Shown here piece by piece: positions 44,299 to 55,081 of a stretch of DNA of 64,000 nucleotides (the stretch's first letter is position 1; every line of letters begins with the position of its first letter). The notes under the pieces were generated by a model. It ran no database searches, had not been told where the DNA came from, and saw nothing but the letters and a program-made list of their open reading frames with translations. Source of the DNA: Pseudoalteromonas sp. P1-25. Its GTDB lineage: Bacteria; Pseudomonadota; Gammaproteobacteria; Enterobacterales; Alteromonadaceae. The translations under genes were made by a program, and so were the position numbers. Location: positions 101,202-165,201 of the forward strand of contig NZ_LKDW01000005.1 of assembly GCF_001401805.1 (NCBI RefSeq), written 5' to 3'.

Positions 44299-45224
44299 TT
44301 TTTAATAAGGGCTTGTTGCAGCTTGCTATACAATGCAGCATGCCCTTTACCAAACATAGTGGCGTTTCTATCAATTTTACTAAGCCATTCTTTCGCTTGT
44401 GCTTTTTTACCTATTTGTAAATATACCTGCGCTAAGCGCAAGCTATAAATAGCGTGGTAAATACTTTGTTGTTCTGTGTAATCAAACGCTTTTTTATAAT
44501 AGCTAATAGCCTCTTTATAATTTTTATTTTGATGATAACTGTAAGCCAAATTACCACTCGCAAGCACTATTTTAGCGACATGATTTGTGCTTTTTATGGC
44601 GTTGTAGGCCATTAAATTACTACGTATAGCTTGCTTGTATTGCTGCCAATTTAAGTAAATATGCGCTTTGTTAATATGCAGCTCTAAATGAAAAATAGGA
44701 TCATTGTTTTTTGCAAAGCGCTGCTCGGCATCTATTAGCAAACGCATGGCGGCTTTTTTACTCCCAAATACATAGTGCAAGTTAGCCAACTCCACCAACC
44801 TTAGCGGATCGCCAAACGCATTATAAATACCGTCTAACTGGGTAAACGCTTTTGCGGCATACGCTTTAGCCTCTGCTTTTTTGCCAATATAATTAAGTGC
44901 TTTAGCGTAATAAAAATACATTTGTAGCTTAAATACATCGGGCAGCTTATCTTGCTCTAAAAACGGAGTAATAGCGTTAAGTAAGTTTTCGAACTGTTGG
45001 TAGTCGTAGTAGTAATCAAATTGGTAGGTTTTTAGTTTAAACCACTGTGGAGGGTTACCTTGGGCTTTATTAAGGCGCGTTTCAATATAAGTTAAGCAGT
45101 GTGTTTGGGGCTGTTGCAAGCAAAACACTTCATGATCGCTGTAGTTTTCAGATGCTAATGCATTAAAACTGGTAGCGGCAATACTTAACAGCAAAAATAT
45201 ACGCACTGATATCACACTCTTCAA
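44295..45224 (-). CDS. Exported TPR-repeat protein
   Basis: The 309-aa protein has a signal peptide (FLLLSIAATSFNALAS) and then helical pairs resembling tetratricopeptide repeats through its length, for example AKALNYIGKKAEAKAYAAKA, ANLHYVFGSKKAAMRLL and ALYSKLQQ at the end. It probably acts as a periplasmic scaffold. The start is a TTG with AAAGG five bases upstream; a GTG three codons later is the alternative. No partner gene is evident. Confidence 0.75.
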   Translation of the reverse strand: MKSVISVRIFLLLSIAATSFNALASENYSDHEVFCLQQPQTHCLTYIETRLNKAQGNPPQWFKLKTYQFDYYYDYQQFENLLNAITPFLEQDKLPDVFKLQMYFYYAKALNYIGKKAEAKAYAAKAFTQLDGIYNAFGDPLRLVELANLHYVFGSKKAAMRLLIDAEQRFAKNNDPIFHLELHINKAHIYLNWQQYKQAIRSNLMAYNAIKSTNHVAKIVLASGNLAYSYHQNKNYKEAISYYKKAFDYTEQQSIYHAIYSLRLAQVYLQIGKKAQAKEWLSKIDRNATMFGKGHAALYSKLQQALIKN

Positions 45225-45284
45225 AGTTACCTTTAATTAAAAGTGTAATATTTTTATCTCGCCTATCACAATACGCTGAAATAC

Positions 45285-46469
45285 TTATGCGTATTGCCCA
45301 CATGCAAACCCACAACTCCACGCATATTGGAAGTTATAGCCGCCTAGCCAGCCTGTTACATCGGTTACTTCGCCTATAAAATATAAGCCTTTGGCTTTTT
45401 TAGCTTCAAAGGTTTTAGAACTTAACTCATCGGTATCAACGCCGCCTAACGTTACCTCAGCGGTACGATAGCCCTCTGTGCCATTAGGCTTTATTTGCCA
45501 CGCGTGAATATAATTTACCAGTTCATCTATTTGGGCATGGGTAAGCTGATTAATATTACAATCAGGAATGGCTTTACTGTCGTGCAGTATGTCTATAAAG
45601 CGTTTGGGTAAAATAGTTGCCAGACTATTTTTTAATGACTTTTGAGATTGTGTTTCTCGCCAATCGGCCAGTTGCTGCTTTAAATCGAGCTCAGGGAGTA
45701 GGTTTATAGTAACTGCCTGCCCTGCTCGCCAAAATGAGCTTATTTGCAATATAGCAGGGCCCGAAAGACCACGGTGGGTAAACAAAATATTCTCTTTAAA
45801 TACTGTGCCGTCTTCGCTTGACACTTCGCACGGTATGCTAATACCCGAAAGCCCTTCAAAGCGCTCTTTATCGTGTTGATGCAAAGTAAATGGCACTAGC
45901 GCCGCCATGGTAGGTAGTACGTTTAAGCCAAACTGCACTGCAATTTTATAACCTATAGGAGTGGCGCCTAGTTTGGGCATTGTTAAACCGCCCGATGCGA
46001 TAACGAGCGACTCACAAGCAAGTGTTTCTTGTTCAGTGGTAACACGGTAGCCGTTGTCGGTTTTAGCCACATTTAGCACTTCGCTGCGCAATTTAATAGT
46101 AACACCTGCCCACTCGCATTCAGTAAGTAGTATATCGACTATATCTTGCGCGCTGTTATCGCAAAAAAGCTGCCCTAAAGTTTTATGGTGATAAGCCAAG
46201 CCATGACGGTCTACCAGCTCAATAAAATCATGTTGCGTGTAACGGCTTAAGCACGATTTAACAAAGTGAGGGTTACTGCATAAGTAGTTCTCTGGACTGG
46301 CATTTTCATTGGTAAAGTTGCAACGCCCACCGCCACTGATTAAAATTTTTCGGCCTGGTTTTTTACCCATATCAAGCACTGTAACGCTGCGCCCGCGATA
46401 ACCGGCCTGTGCTGCACTCATTAATCCGGCTGCACCTGCGCCAATCACAATTACATCTACTTGATTCAT
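45285..46469 (-). CDS. HI0933-family FAD-dependent oxidoreductase (YhiN-like)
   Basis: The 394-aa flavoprotein has an N-terminal dinucleotide-binding motif GAGAAGLMSAAQAG (residues ~9-22) and the family segment KPGRKILISGGGRCNFTN. The C-terminal signature is GEVTDVTGWLGGYNFQYAWSC, shown here in its first part GEVTDVTGWLGGYNFQ. Relatives are called YhiN or BaiN-like; physiological substrate is unknown. It is monocistronic. Confidence 0.92.
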   Translation of the reverse strand: MNQVDVIVIGAGAAGLMSAAQAGYRGRSVTVLDMGKKPGRKILISGGGRCNFTNENASPENYLCSNPHFVKSCLSRYTQHDFIELVDRHGLAYHHKTLGQLFCDNSAQDIVDILLTECEWAGVTIKLRSEVLNVAKTDNGYRVTTEQETLACESLVIASGGLTMPKLGATPIGYKIAVQFGLNVLPTMAALVPFTLHQHDKERFEGLSGISIPCEVSSEDGTVFKENILFTHRGLSGPAILQISSFWRAGQAVTINLLPELDLKQQLADWRETQSQKSLKNSLATILPKRFIDILHDSKAIPDCNINQLTHAQIDELVNYIHAWQIKPNGTEGYRTAEVTLGGVDTDELSSKTFEAKKAKGLYFIGEVTDVTGWLGGYNFQYAWSCGFACGQYA

Positions 46470-46622
46470 TACTTTACCTTACTAAAAAATTTGCTCGATT
46501 ATAGCAAAGTTTAGCTAAACACCCTGAACAGAATTTATTGTTAATTTTATAGCAACAAATGTAATTACGCTTAATTACCCTCCATATTAAAGTAGTTAAA
46601 ATCACTAATACTTAAACCTTAT

Positions 46623-46772
46623 TTTGTTATTTAATAACAAATACTAAAATGCTGCAAAACCGCTAACTGCCTAAGTTATAACCAAAAGAAATAGGTACAT
46701 AAGTAATTGGTATTTTAAAGAAGTTAACAGATCATTTACCTTTGTTTCTGTTTCGTAATCAAGTATTACGAA
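46623..46772. promoter_or_regulatory. Two perfect palindromes upstream of the subtilase
   Basis: The 329-base AT-rich gap 46470-46798 contains TTTGTTATT-T-AATAACAAA (46623-46641) and TTCGTAAT-CAAGT-ATTACGAA (46752-46772). The second ends 26 bases before the subtilase start, where a repressor would block transcription or translation initiation. No gene or RNA structure is otherwise evident in the gap. Confidence 0.45.
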
Positions 46773-46798
46773 TTGACTAATAACAACTAGGGATAATT

Positions 46799-48925
46799 AT
46801 GACAACAAGTAAATCATTTAAGCGGTGCGCTATCGCGCTCACTATTAGTACGGTATTTGCAGCATCTGCAAGTGTTGCTCAAGATGTTTCAACCTCAATG
46901 GCAGAAACCTCAGCCAAGCTACAAACCCAAGCGGGCTTTGAAACACAGTTTATTATTAAATATAAAGATAGCGCGAGCGATATGTTAAGCATCTCGTCAG
47001 CTGATGCTAGCCCCGCAAATATGAAAAAGCGTGCTCAGCGCTTTGTAAAAAATTTCGCTTCTAAAAAAGGTAAAGTGAAAGCGAAGTATATTCGTGCTAT
47101 GGCTCTTAATAACCACCACGTAATGCGCGCAGACAAAAAACTGAGCGCTGCAGAAGCACAAGAATTTATGCAAGAAATGGTTGATTCTGGCAATGTTGAA
47201 TACATTGAAGTGGATCAAATGTTAAAACCATTTGCAACGCCTAACGACCCTCGTTACGGCGATCAATGGCACTACTATGAGCAAGCTGGCGGCCTAAACT
47301 TACCTACGGCTTGGGATACTGCAACGGGAAGTGGCGTAGTGGTTGCGGTACTTGATACTGGCTACCGCCCACATGTTGATTTAAATGCTAACATTTTACC
47401 GGGTTACGACATGATCTCTAACCTATCGGTAGCAAACGATGGCGGCGGTCGCGACAGTGACGCACGCGATCCGGGTGATGCTGTAGCTGCTGGCGAATGT
47501 GGAAATAACGGTGCACAAGGCTCAAGCTGGCACGGTACGCATGTAGCAGGTACGGTTGCGGCTGTTACTAATAACGGTGAAGGTGTTGCCGGTGTGGCCT
47601 ATGGCGCTAAAGTGGTGCCTGTACGTGTACTTGGTAAATGTGGTGGTTTAACATCAGATATCGCAGATGGCATTATTTGGGCATCTGGCGGAAGTGTATC
47701 GGGCATTCCTGCTAACCCAAATCCTGCTGATGTAATTAACATGAGCTTAGGTGGCAGCGGCTCGTGTAGCTCTACCACACAAAATGCTATTAACACGGCA
47801 CGCAGTAATGGTGCAGTTGTGGTTATTGCTGCCGGCAATGATAACGATAACTCAGCAAACTATAACCCAGGTAACTGTAGCGGCGTTGTCAATGTTGCCT
47901 CTGTAGGACGTAACGGCGGGCGAGCGTATTATTCAAACTACGGTAGCAATATTGATGTTGCAGCTCCGGGCGGCGCACAAAGCTTTGCAAACGATTCTGA
48001 AGGGGTTTTATCAACCTATAACTCTGGCTCATCTACACCATCAAGCGATAGCTATGCGTTCTCTCAAGGTACATCAATGGCGGCGCCTCATGTTGCCGGC
48101 GTTGCTGCCCTGATAAAACAAGCTAAACCAAATGCGACCCCAGATGAAATAGAAAGCATTTTAAAATCAACCACCCGCTCTTTCCCTGCAACGTGTACAA
48201 GTTGTGGTACGGGTATTGTTGATGCAGCAGCCGCAGTAGCTGCAGCAAGTGGCGGTACAACACCGCCTACAGGTGGCGATAGCGAACTGACAGATGGCGA
48301 AGCAAAAACAGGCTTAAGCGGTGCTGCAAGTTCACAAGCGTATTACACAATGACAGTACCAAGTGGCGCAACGAATGTGACATTTACTATGAGTGGCGGT
48401 AGCGGCGATGCAGATTTATACGTGCGCGCTGGCAGCCAACCAACGACATCAAGCTACGATTGTCGTCCGTATAAAGGCGGTAATAGCGAAGAATGTTCTA
48501 TTGATAACCCAACCGCTGGTACATACCATGTAATGCTGCGTGGCTATTCTGCATACTCTGGCGTTAGTTTAGTGGGTAATATTACAGGTGGCTCAACAGG
48601 TGGCGGTTCAACTACACCAGAAGCCGGTGGCGGCACGGTAAGCGATGTAACGGCTACAACAGGTAATTGGAAGCACTACACTTTAGATGTGCCAGCAGGA
48701 ATGAGTACATTTACAGTCACCACCTCAGGTGGTACAGGTGATGCTGACTTATTTGTTAAGTTTGGCAGCCAACCTACCGCATCTAGCTACGATTGTCGTC
48801 CTTATAAAAACGGCAACGCAGAAACATGTACATTTAGTAATCCGCAAGCGGGTACATGGCATTTAAGCGTTAACGCTTATAGAACCTTTTCAGGTTTAAC
48901 TTTAAGTGGACAATACCAGCCATAA
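46799..48925 (+). CDS. Secreted subtilisin-like serine protease with two PPC domains
   Basis: The 708-aa preproprotein has a signal peptide (cleavage after SVAQ), an I9-type inhibitory propeptide (~45-145), and an S8 catalytic domain (~150-490) with Asp in AVLDTGYRPH (~185), His in WHGTHVAG (~244) and Ser in GTSMAAPHVAG (~425). Two C-terminal PPC domains follow (~500-600 and ~615-708), each with GDADLYV/GDADLFV and SSYDCRPYK. PPC domains are usually removed after secretion by the type II pathway. It resembles extracellular alkaline proteases of Pseudoalteromonas. GGATAA lies before the ATG. Confidence 0.95.
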   Translation: MTTSKSFKRCAIALTISTVFAASASVAQDVSTSMAETSAKLQTQAGFETQFIIKYKDSASDMLSISSADASPANMKKRAQRFVKNFASKKGKVKAKYIRAMALNNHHVMRADKKLSAAEAQEFMQEMVDSGNVEYIEVDQMLKPFATPNDPRYGDQWHYYEQAGGLNLPTAWDTATGSGVVVAVLDTGYRPHVDLNANILPGYDMISNLSVANDGGGRDSDARDPGDAVAAGECGNNGAQGSSWHGTHVAGTVAAVTNNGEGVAGVAYGAKVVPVRVLGKCGGLTSDIADGIIWASGGSVSGIPANPNPADVINMSLGGSGSCSSTTQNAINTARSNGAVVVIAAGNDNDNSANYNPGNCSGVVNVASVGRNGGRAYYSNYGSNIDVAAPGGAQSFANDSEGVLSTYNSGSSTPSSDSYAFSQGTSMAAPHVAGVAALIKQAKPNATPDEIESILKSTTRSFPATCTSCGTGIVDAAAAVAAASGGTTPPTGGDSELTDGEAKTGLSGAASSQAYYTMTVPSGATNVTFTMSGGSGDADLYVRAGSQPTTSSYDCRPYKGGNSEECSIDNPTAGTYHVMLRGYSAYSGVSLVGNITGGSTGGGSTTPEAGGGTVSDVTATTGNWKHYTLDVPAGMSTFTVTTSGGTGDADLFVKFGSQPTASSYDCRPYKNGNAETCTFSNPQAGTWHLSVNAYRTFSGLTLSGQYQP

Positions 48926-48932
48926 TTAAAAT

Positions 48933-48958
48933 GGCCCTAAGTGCATGCACTTAGGGCC
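48933..48958. terminator. 26-bp perfect palindrome between convergent genes
   Basis: GGCCCTAAGTGCA and its exact complement TGCACTTAGGGCC abut without a spacer. On the minus strand it is followed by a T-rich stretch (ATTTTAATT), suiting the peroxiredoxin transcript. On the plus strand the U-tract is poor. It may terminate both by hairpin formation. Confidence 0.6.
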
Positions 48959-48970
48959 GTCATAAATCGA

Positions 48971-49444
48971 TTATAATGCTTCTAACACAGACTCAGCACG
49001 GCTCACTAAAAACTCTTTGTCTTTTTCAACAAATAAACCGCTTACTACGTTGTCATCAACAATCATTGCATAACGCGTAGAACGTGTACCACCAAAACCG
49101 CCGGTGTCTTTATCAAGGCCTAATGCTTTAGTAAAACTGGCATCGCCATCTGCAAGCATATCAATTTCTTGCGCATTTTGAGACTCTCCCCATGCTTTCA
49201 TTACAAACGCATCGTTTACTGATACACAGTAAATTGCCGCAATACCTTTAGCTTTAATTTTATCACTAAGGGTTATAAATTCAGGCAAATGGGCATTTGA
49301 GCACGTTGGTGTAAATGCTCCTGGCACTGCAAATAACACAACTTTTTTACCGCTAAAAAGCTCAGTATTAGTAAGCGTTTGCATACCTTTATTGGTTAAT
49401 TGCGATAATGTCACTGCAGGTAACGTTTGGCCTTGTTCAATCAT
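48971..49444 (-). CDS. Peroxiredoxin, Prx5/AhpC-TSA type
   Basis: The 157-aa thiol peroxidase has the peroxidatic site PGAFTPTCSNAHLPEF (Cys ~49) and the Prx5-group segment VSVNDAFVMKAWGESQ. No glutaredoxin domain is fused and no second conserved cysteine is seen, so it is likely 1-Cys or glutathione/glutaredoxin-dependent. It detoxifies organic peroxides in the cytoplasm. Monocistronic. Confidence 0.93.
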   Translation of the reverse strand: MIEQGQTLPAVTLSQLTNKGMQTLTNTELFSGKKVVLFAVPGAFTPTCSNAHLPEFITLSDKIKAKGIAAIYCVSVNDAFVMKAWGESQNAQEIDMLADGDASFTKALGLDKDTGGFGGTRSTRYAMIVDDNVVSGLFVEKDKEFLVSRAESVLEAL

Positions 49445-49526
49445 GATAAATCCTTAAGCATTTGATTAATGTACTCACAGTATAACGTTATAAAGCACCC
49501 TTAAAAGCAAAGTTTTAATGCTGAAT

Positions 49527-51452
49527 TTACAAACCGAGATTCGCTTTTATCGTCTGTATTTGTTGCTGAAGCTGAGCGCGAATATCATCAACCAGTAGGC
49601 TTGATTCACTTACTTGGCCTTTCATGCTTTGCATTGACTGACTAAAGTTATTCAGTAAAGTACTTTGTTGTTTAGCCAACTCCATGGCTTCAAAGGCCAC
49701 CTTGTTGGCTTGCTGAGCGTTGTCGGCCACGCCTTCTGAATTTACTTTTAGCTCTTGTGCATTTTGTGTTTGCGATTGTGCGCCATCGGCTAAGGCCGCA
49801 ATTTGTGTAGATACTGTGCCCGACTTTTCGCTCAGTAGTGTGAGTTGCTCATTAATATCGCTCAATGAACCTTGAGTTTGACGGGCAAGCTGGCGTACTT
49901 CATCAGCTACAACAGCAAAGCCTCGGCCATGCTCGCCTGCGCGTGCTGATTCAATTGCTGCATTTAACGCGAGTAAATTTGTTTGTTCGGCAATATTACG
50001 GATCACTTCAATAATTTGCCCAACGCCTTCAACCCCCGCAAGCAGCTCTTGTAGGTTTTGCATACTTTGTTCAACCCGTGTTTGCGTATCTGAACTGGCA
50101 CTTAGCATGCTTTGTGCAAAGCCTAAACTTTGCTCCATAGCACTAAACGTGTGTTGGGCGTTATCTGCCACTTGAGCATTAATATTATTTACCTGCTCGC
50201 CGATTTGCTGAATATCGGTAAGTAAATGTTGGTTTTGCTCCACTTGCCCATGACTTGTAGACGCTTTATGACTAATAGTTTGCAAATGTTCACTCATTTG
50301 CTGCATAAAATCATTTACCACTTTTAGCATTTGGGCACGCGCTTGCGCCTCTTTGCGCTGTCGTTCAATTAATAAATTAAAGTAACTGGCTATTTCGCCA
50401 ACCTCTGTTTTTGGGTTCTTACTTTCAATGTTTTTAAGCTCGTTACTTTCAATTAAAAAGGCAAACCCGTCTCTGAGTTGCCTTAGTGGGTTGAGCACTT
50501 GGTTACGCTGCACAATATAAACACCCGCGGCTAGCATTACCAAAGCGCCAATAGCAAAGCAAAATACCCAAAATACGTTTTCTTTAAGCGCCCCTTGTGC
50601 GTGTTTTAGTTGCTGCTCTGCATTAATAACGGTTTTAGAGAGCAAGCTAATTTGCTCACGTAATTCATCAGTGCCCGCTTCACGTTGTTGGGATTGCGCT
50701 ATTGTGTTGGCTAAATCGCGAGGGTAGCGGTTAGGCCAGCTTATAATTTCAGATTTTATTTCATCGGCCAAATCTTCAGCTTCTTCATCAAAAAATAAAG
50801 CATCTTCATCAACTTCACTCATTACACCTAAATTAGGGAGTTGCTCTATTTTAGCTGCTAACGCATTTAAATTAGCAATACTTTGCTGCAAACTTTGTTC
50901 AGTATTGCTGTCGTAGCTTACGATAAGTTGATAAGTAAATAAGGCAAGGTTGGTCACTTCGTTATAATAATCAGCGCCAAGTGTGTAATAAGCTTGTGCA
51001 TCGCTATTTTGATTAGGGGATTTTTTTGCATAACCAATGAGTGACGACGCTGAGCCGGCCATTTGGCGAATTGCATTATCAAGTAACGCCGTTTCGTTGC
51101 CCGACAATTTTCCCAGCGCTCTGTACTTACCTTTAATATCGGTATCTAACGTACTTAGCTGCTCATTTAATTGCTCAGCAAGTACCCAGGGGAGCATTGC
51201 GAGTTGCTGTGTTTTCACTTGCTCAATTAGGGCTGATGATTGATTTAAATACTGGCTATCACCTTGTTCTAGATAACTGCCTAAGTCACCGGCTAAATCC
51301 ACTAAAATCGTGTTTTTTAATTTACTGTATGCGCTGTCTTGTTGCTCAAGCTTAAGTAAGGTTTGGCTTGCCCAAAATAGTGTGATGGCCAATAAAATAC
51401 TAGCAAGCGTTAGCAAAATAGCTAATAACCGAGTAAAAGAAGAAACGCGCAT
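49527..51452 (-). CDS. Methyl-accepting chemotaxis protein
   Basis: The 641-aa chemoreceptor has TM1 (residues ~8-30), a ~260-residue periplasmic helical sensor domain, TM2 (~298-318), HAMP (~320-370) and a cytoplasmic signalling domain with the hairpin tip [19 protein letters not shown] (~480). The periplasmic domain looks like a long four-helix bundle, ligand unknown. No C-terminal CheR-tethering pentapeptide is present. The frame opens at 51461, but ATG 51452 ([10 protein letters not shown]) is preferred. No chemotaxis operon adjoins. Confidence 0.93.
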   Translation of the reverse strand: MRVSSFTRLLAILLTLASILLAITLFWASQTLLKLEQQDSAYSKLKNTILVDLAGDLGSYLEQGDSQYLNQSSALIEQVKTQQLAMLPWVLAEQLNEQLSTLDTDIKGKYRALGKLSGNETALLDNAIRQMAGSASSLIGYAKKSPNQNSDAQAYYTLGADYYNEVTNLALFTYQLIVSYDSNTEQSLQQSIANLNALAAKIEQLPNLGVMSEVDEDALFFDEEAEDLADEIKSEIISWPNRYPRDLANTIAQSQQREAGTDELREQISLLSKTVINAEQQLKHAQGALKENVFWVFCFAIGALVMLAAGVYIVQRNQVLNPLRQLRDGFAFLIESNELKNIESKNPKTEVGEIASYFNLLIERQRKEAQARAQMLKVVNDFMQQMSEHLQTISHKASTSHGQVEQNQHLLTDIQQIGEQVNNINAQVADNAQHTFSAMEQSLGFAQSMLSASSDTQTRVEQSMQNLQELLAGVEGVGQIIEVIRNIAEQTNLLALNAAIESARAGEHGRGFAVVADEVRQLARQTQGSLSDINEQLTLLSEKSGTVSTQIAALADGAQSQTQNAQELKVNSEGVADNAQQANKVAFEAMELAKQQSTLLNNFSQSMQSMKGQVSESSLLVDDIRAQLQQQIQTIKANLGL

Positions 51453-51726
51453 AAATAACACCCCCTATTGTTTAAGCGCGTAGACTATTAACTATTTATG
51501 ACAATTTTATGTAACTCAGAGAAAACACGTATTTTTGCGGCAAATATACGAGTAAAGGCTTAGCGATCACATTATCAAACAAATTGACTTACTTTATATA
51601 CTATTAAAGATAAGAAACGCGGATTAATTACAAGGTGAGAGTTTTATCACTTGGGTGAGTAAATTAAATAGCCTTAATACAGCTATTTATTAAAGCGCTG
51701 TGTATTAGCTAGCGCCAGGCACAAAA

Positions 51727-51749
51727 AAACCGCGACCAGCGCGGTTTTT
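51727..51749. terminator. Intrinsic terminator of the DUF3718 gene
   Basis: ACCGCG and CGCGGT arms with a short loop, flanked by A7 and T5 runs, act on the minus strand for the DUF3718 gene. The rest of the 312-base gap (51453-51764) is AT-rich promoter-like DNA for the chemoreceptor, with no sigma-28 consensus that I could find. Confidence 0.88.
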
Positions 51750-51764
51750 ATTTTATTGTGTTAA

Positions 51765-52142
51765 TTAAAGGCCAGCACGGTCTTTAATTACAGCAATTAA
51801 CGGTGAACCACCGTGGCCGTTGCCTTCAGCCCACGCTATATCAGCGCCATCAGACAGTGCGCTTTTTGATAAGTTTTTAACTATATACTCGCCAGAGTTA
51901 ACAGCGTTACTAGCTACAGCATGACGAAGTAAGTTATTACCGTTACATTGAATAGCATCGTAAATATTGCGAATTTTTACACGTGAGCTCTTTAGTTTAC
52001 TACGTAAACGGTTTTTATCATCAGCTGCGATATATTCACAAATAGATACTGCTAATTGGTCATTGGCTTTAGCAGGCACGGTATACATTAACGAACCAGC
52101 AGCAACGGCTGTAATAACAATTAGCTTTGACAATTTAAACAT
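51765..52142 (-). CDS. DUF3718 exported protein
   Basis: The 125-aa product has a signal peptide (VITAVAAGSLMYTVPAKA) and a short helical domain with CEYIAADDKNRLRSKLKSS and IRNIYDAIQCNGNNLLRHA, the conserved pattern of DUF3718, a periplasmic family of Alteromonadales. Two cysteines could pair in a disulfide. Function unknown. Monocistronic with a terminator. Confidence 0.85.
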   Translation of the reverse strand: MFKLSKLIVITAVAAGSLMYTVPAKANDQLAVSICEYIAADDKNRLRSKLKSSRVKIRNIYDAIQCNGNNLLRHAVASNAVNSGEYIVKNLSKSALSDGADIAWAEGNGHGGSPLIAVIKDRAGL

Positions 52143-52220
52143 GAAACACCCTTTATGGTACTTTTTACCTATGTTGATTGTCTAATATTGTACCAACCTA
52201 CTGTAAGTTTCGCAATAATG

Positions 52221-52712
52221 TTAATCTTTTTTATATAAAGTTACGAATTTATAACTATATTGATTCTTTTCATCGGGTTTATTTGACTGTTCGTCGACGT
52301 TTTTCCACGTTGCTACCGCTTGGTAATCTGGAAACTGCGTGTCCCCTTCAACCTCTAAATCTATAAAGGTTAAATATAAACGATCGGCACTTGATAAAAA
52401 CTGCTGATAAATATTACCACCGCCAATAATCATTACCTCCTCTTCGGCTTTAACCAGCTCCAGCGCTGCCTCTGGGGTAGTAACCGTCTCTATACCTTGG
52501 GCGCTATACTGGCTATTACGGGTAATAATTATGTTACGACGCCCTGGTAAAGGGCGCCCAATTGATTCGAATGTTTTACGCCCCATAACGACAGGCTTGC
52601 CTGTTGTTACCTTTTTAAAATGCTGTAGATCGGCGGGTAAATGCCACGGCATTTTATTATCAAGACCAATTACGCGGTTATTTGCCATAGCGGCAATCAT
52701 TGAAATTATCAC
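52221..52712 (-). CDS. folA: Dihydrofolate reductase
   Basis: FolA reduces dihydrofolate to tetrahydrofolate with NADPH. Signatures: IGLDNKMPWHLPADLQHFK (residues ~15-33), MGRKTFESIGRPLPGRRN and the catalytic acidic residue in the first segment (Asp in LPADL). 163 aa is the normal length. It starts with GTG (MIISMIAAM), aligned with E. coli MISLIAAL; an ATG four codons later is the alternative. Convergent tail to DUF3718 side is short. Confidence 0.96.
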   Translation of the reverse strand: MIISMIAAMANNRVIGLDNKMPWHLPADLQHFKKVTTGKPVVMGRKTFESIGRPLPGRRNIIITRNSQYSAQGIETVTTPEAALELVKAEEEVMIIGGGNIYQQFLSSADRLYLTFIDLEVEGDTQFPDYQAVATWKNVDEQSNKPDEKNQYSYKFVTLYKKD

Positions 52713-52749
52713 ATTAAATACCTAATACTTTATTCTTAAAAATATAAAA

Positions 52750-52771
52750 AAAGGAGCTTGAGCTCCTTTTT
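52750..52771 (-). terminator. Intrinsic terminator of obgE
   Basis: AAGGAGC and GCTCCTT arms with a 4-base loop, followed on the minus strand by T-run (complement of the A-run ending at 52752), directly after the obgE stop. Confidence 0.88.
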
Positions 52772-52786
52772 AAAAATATGTATTTA

Positions 52787-53944
<1,158 letters not shown>

Positions 53945-53975
53945 TCACTTTAGGGATTGGCTTTAATTTAACTAT

Positions 53976-54015
53976 TATATACCCAAGCCAACACAAATGC
54001 AGGCTTGGGTATATA
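53976..54015. repeat. Perfect 14-bp-stem hairpin between rpmA and obgE
   Basis: TATATACCCAAGCC (53976-53989) is exactly complementary to GGCTTGGGTATATA (54002-54015), with a 12-base loop. It lies upstream of obgE (minus strand), after the rpmA terminator. It may be an obgE leader structure, a second terminator, or a small repetitive palindrome. Confidence 0.75.
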
Positions 54016-54033
54016 TTTGATACATCTGAAAAC

Positions 54034-54062
54034 AAAAAACCCCGCAAAGGCGGGGTTTTTTA
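54034..54062 (-). terminator. Intrinsic terminator of rplU-rpmA
   Basis: CCCCGC (54040-54045) and GCGGGG (54050-54055) surround AAAG, flanked by A6 and T7, so it works on the minus strand directly after rpmA. Confidence 0.95.
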
Positions 54063-54074
54063 CTACCTTACTGA

Positions 54075-54332
54075 TTACTCAGCTACGATAGTTACGTATT
54101 TACGGTTTAAAGGACCTTTTTGTTCAAATTGAACTTTACCATCTGCTTTTGCGAAGATAGTGTGGTCTTTACCGATACCTACGTTTGCGCCAGCGTGGAA
54201 ACGAGTACCACGTTGACGAACAATGATGCTACCCGCTAGAACTGATTCGCCACCAAAACGCTTAACACCTAGGCGTTTGCTTTCTGAATCGCGACCGTTA
54301 CGAGTACTACCAGCTGCTTTTTTATGTGCCAT
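54075..54332 (-). CDS. rpmA: 50S ribosomal protein L27
   Basis: The 85-aa protein begins [19 protein letters not shown], the classic L27 N-terminus that reaches the peptidyl-transferase centre, with no leader peptide to be cleaved. It follows rplU by 16 bases and ends in a strong terminator. Confidence 0.98.
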   Translation of the reverse strand: MAHKKAAGSTRNGRDSESKRLGVKRFGGESVLAGSIIVRQRGTRFHAGANVGIGKDHTIFAKADGKVQFEQKGPLNRKYVTIVAE

Positions 54333-54348
54333 TTCTAAGTACCTCTAA

Positions 54349-54660
54349 TTAAGCGCTAATGCCAGTGATTTTAACTTCAGTGAACCATTGACGATGGCCC
54401 ATTTGCTTACGAGAATGCTTACGGCGTCTAAATTTAACAACCTTAATCTTCTCACCGCGACCATGTGAAACAACCTCAGCTGTTACTTTACCACCGTTTA
54501 CGAACGGTACACCGATCTCGATTTTCTCACCATCAGCAACTAAAAGTACTGAATCAAATTCAACTGCTGCACCAGTTTCAACGTCTAATTTTTCAAGACG
54601 AATCGTTTGACCTTCAGTCACACGATGCTGTTTACCACCACTTTGGAAAACCGCGTACAT
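54349..54660 (-). CDS. rplU: 50S ribosomal protein L21
   Basis: The 103-aa L21 begins [18 protein letters not shown] and ends with [18 protein letters not shown] and KITGISA. The frame extends to 54696, but GGAG before ATG 54660 decides the start. It is the first gene of the rplU-rpmA operon. Confidence 0.97.
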   Translation of the reverse strand: MYAVFQSGGKQHRVTEGQTIRLEKLDVETGAAVEFDSVLLVADGEKIEIGVPFVNGGKVTAEVVSHGRGEKIKVVKFRRRKHSRKQMGHRQWFTEVKITGISA

Positions 54661-54722
54661 AATTAACTCCGTCTGTGCGCCCTCAAATCGACGCAACTAA
54701 AATATTCTTCGATAGGGCGCGA

Positions 54723-54751
54723 AGTTTACGCTAATGCATAAAAACTAGCAA
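54723..54751 (-). promoter_or_regulatory. Probable sigma-70 promoter of rplU-rpmA
   Basis: On the minus strand TTGCTA, a 17-base spacer and TAAACT match -35/-10 elements, about 60 bases before the rplU start. The rest of the 421-base divergent region to ispB is AT-rich, with a TACAAT box near 55040 that may serve ispB. Confidence 0.55.
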
Positions 54752-55081
54752 GCCTATTTTGTAATTAAAATGAATAAAAAGTAGCTGCATTGAGAGCAAT
54801 TCAATATTTCCCCCATTTTATATTAAATTGCCCTGTTGCCAAGCGCTTTTTAGCGTAAAAATAAAATAAATTTCCGTGCAGTGATGCCTACTCTAGAACC
54901 TACTAACTGAATAATAAACAGCCACAAAAAGTCTATTAAATACACAGTTAAATACGCTAATTAAGCACTAATTCAGGTTTTTAACTCGGTTTTTTTAATG
55001 AATCGTCACAAAATATCGAGCTAGTGCATTTTTTGTTGTACAATCGGCGCCGTTCACACATAAAAATTGGCTCGGAGATCA

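Noticed and set aside
51453..51560. Sigma-28 promoter for the chemoreceptor gene
   Set aside because: A TAAA-like -35 can be found, but no GCCGATAA-like -10 at proper spacing.
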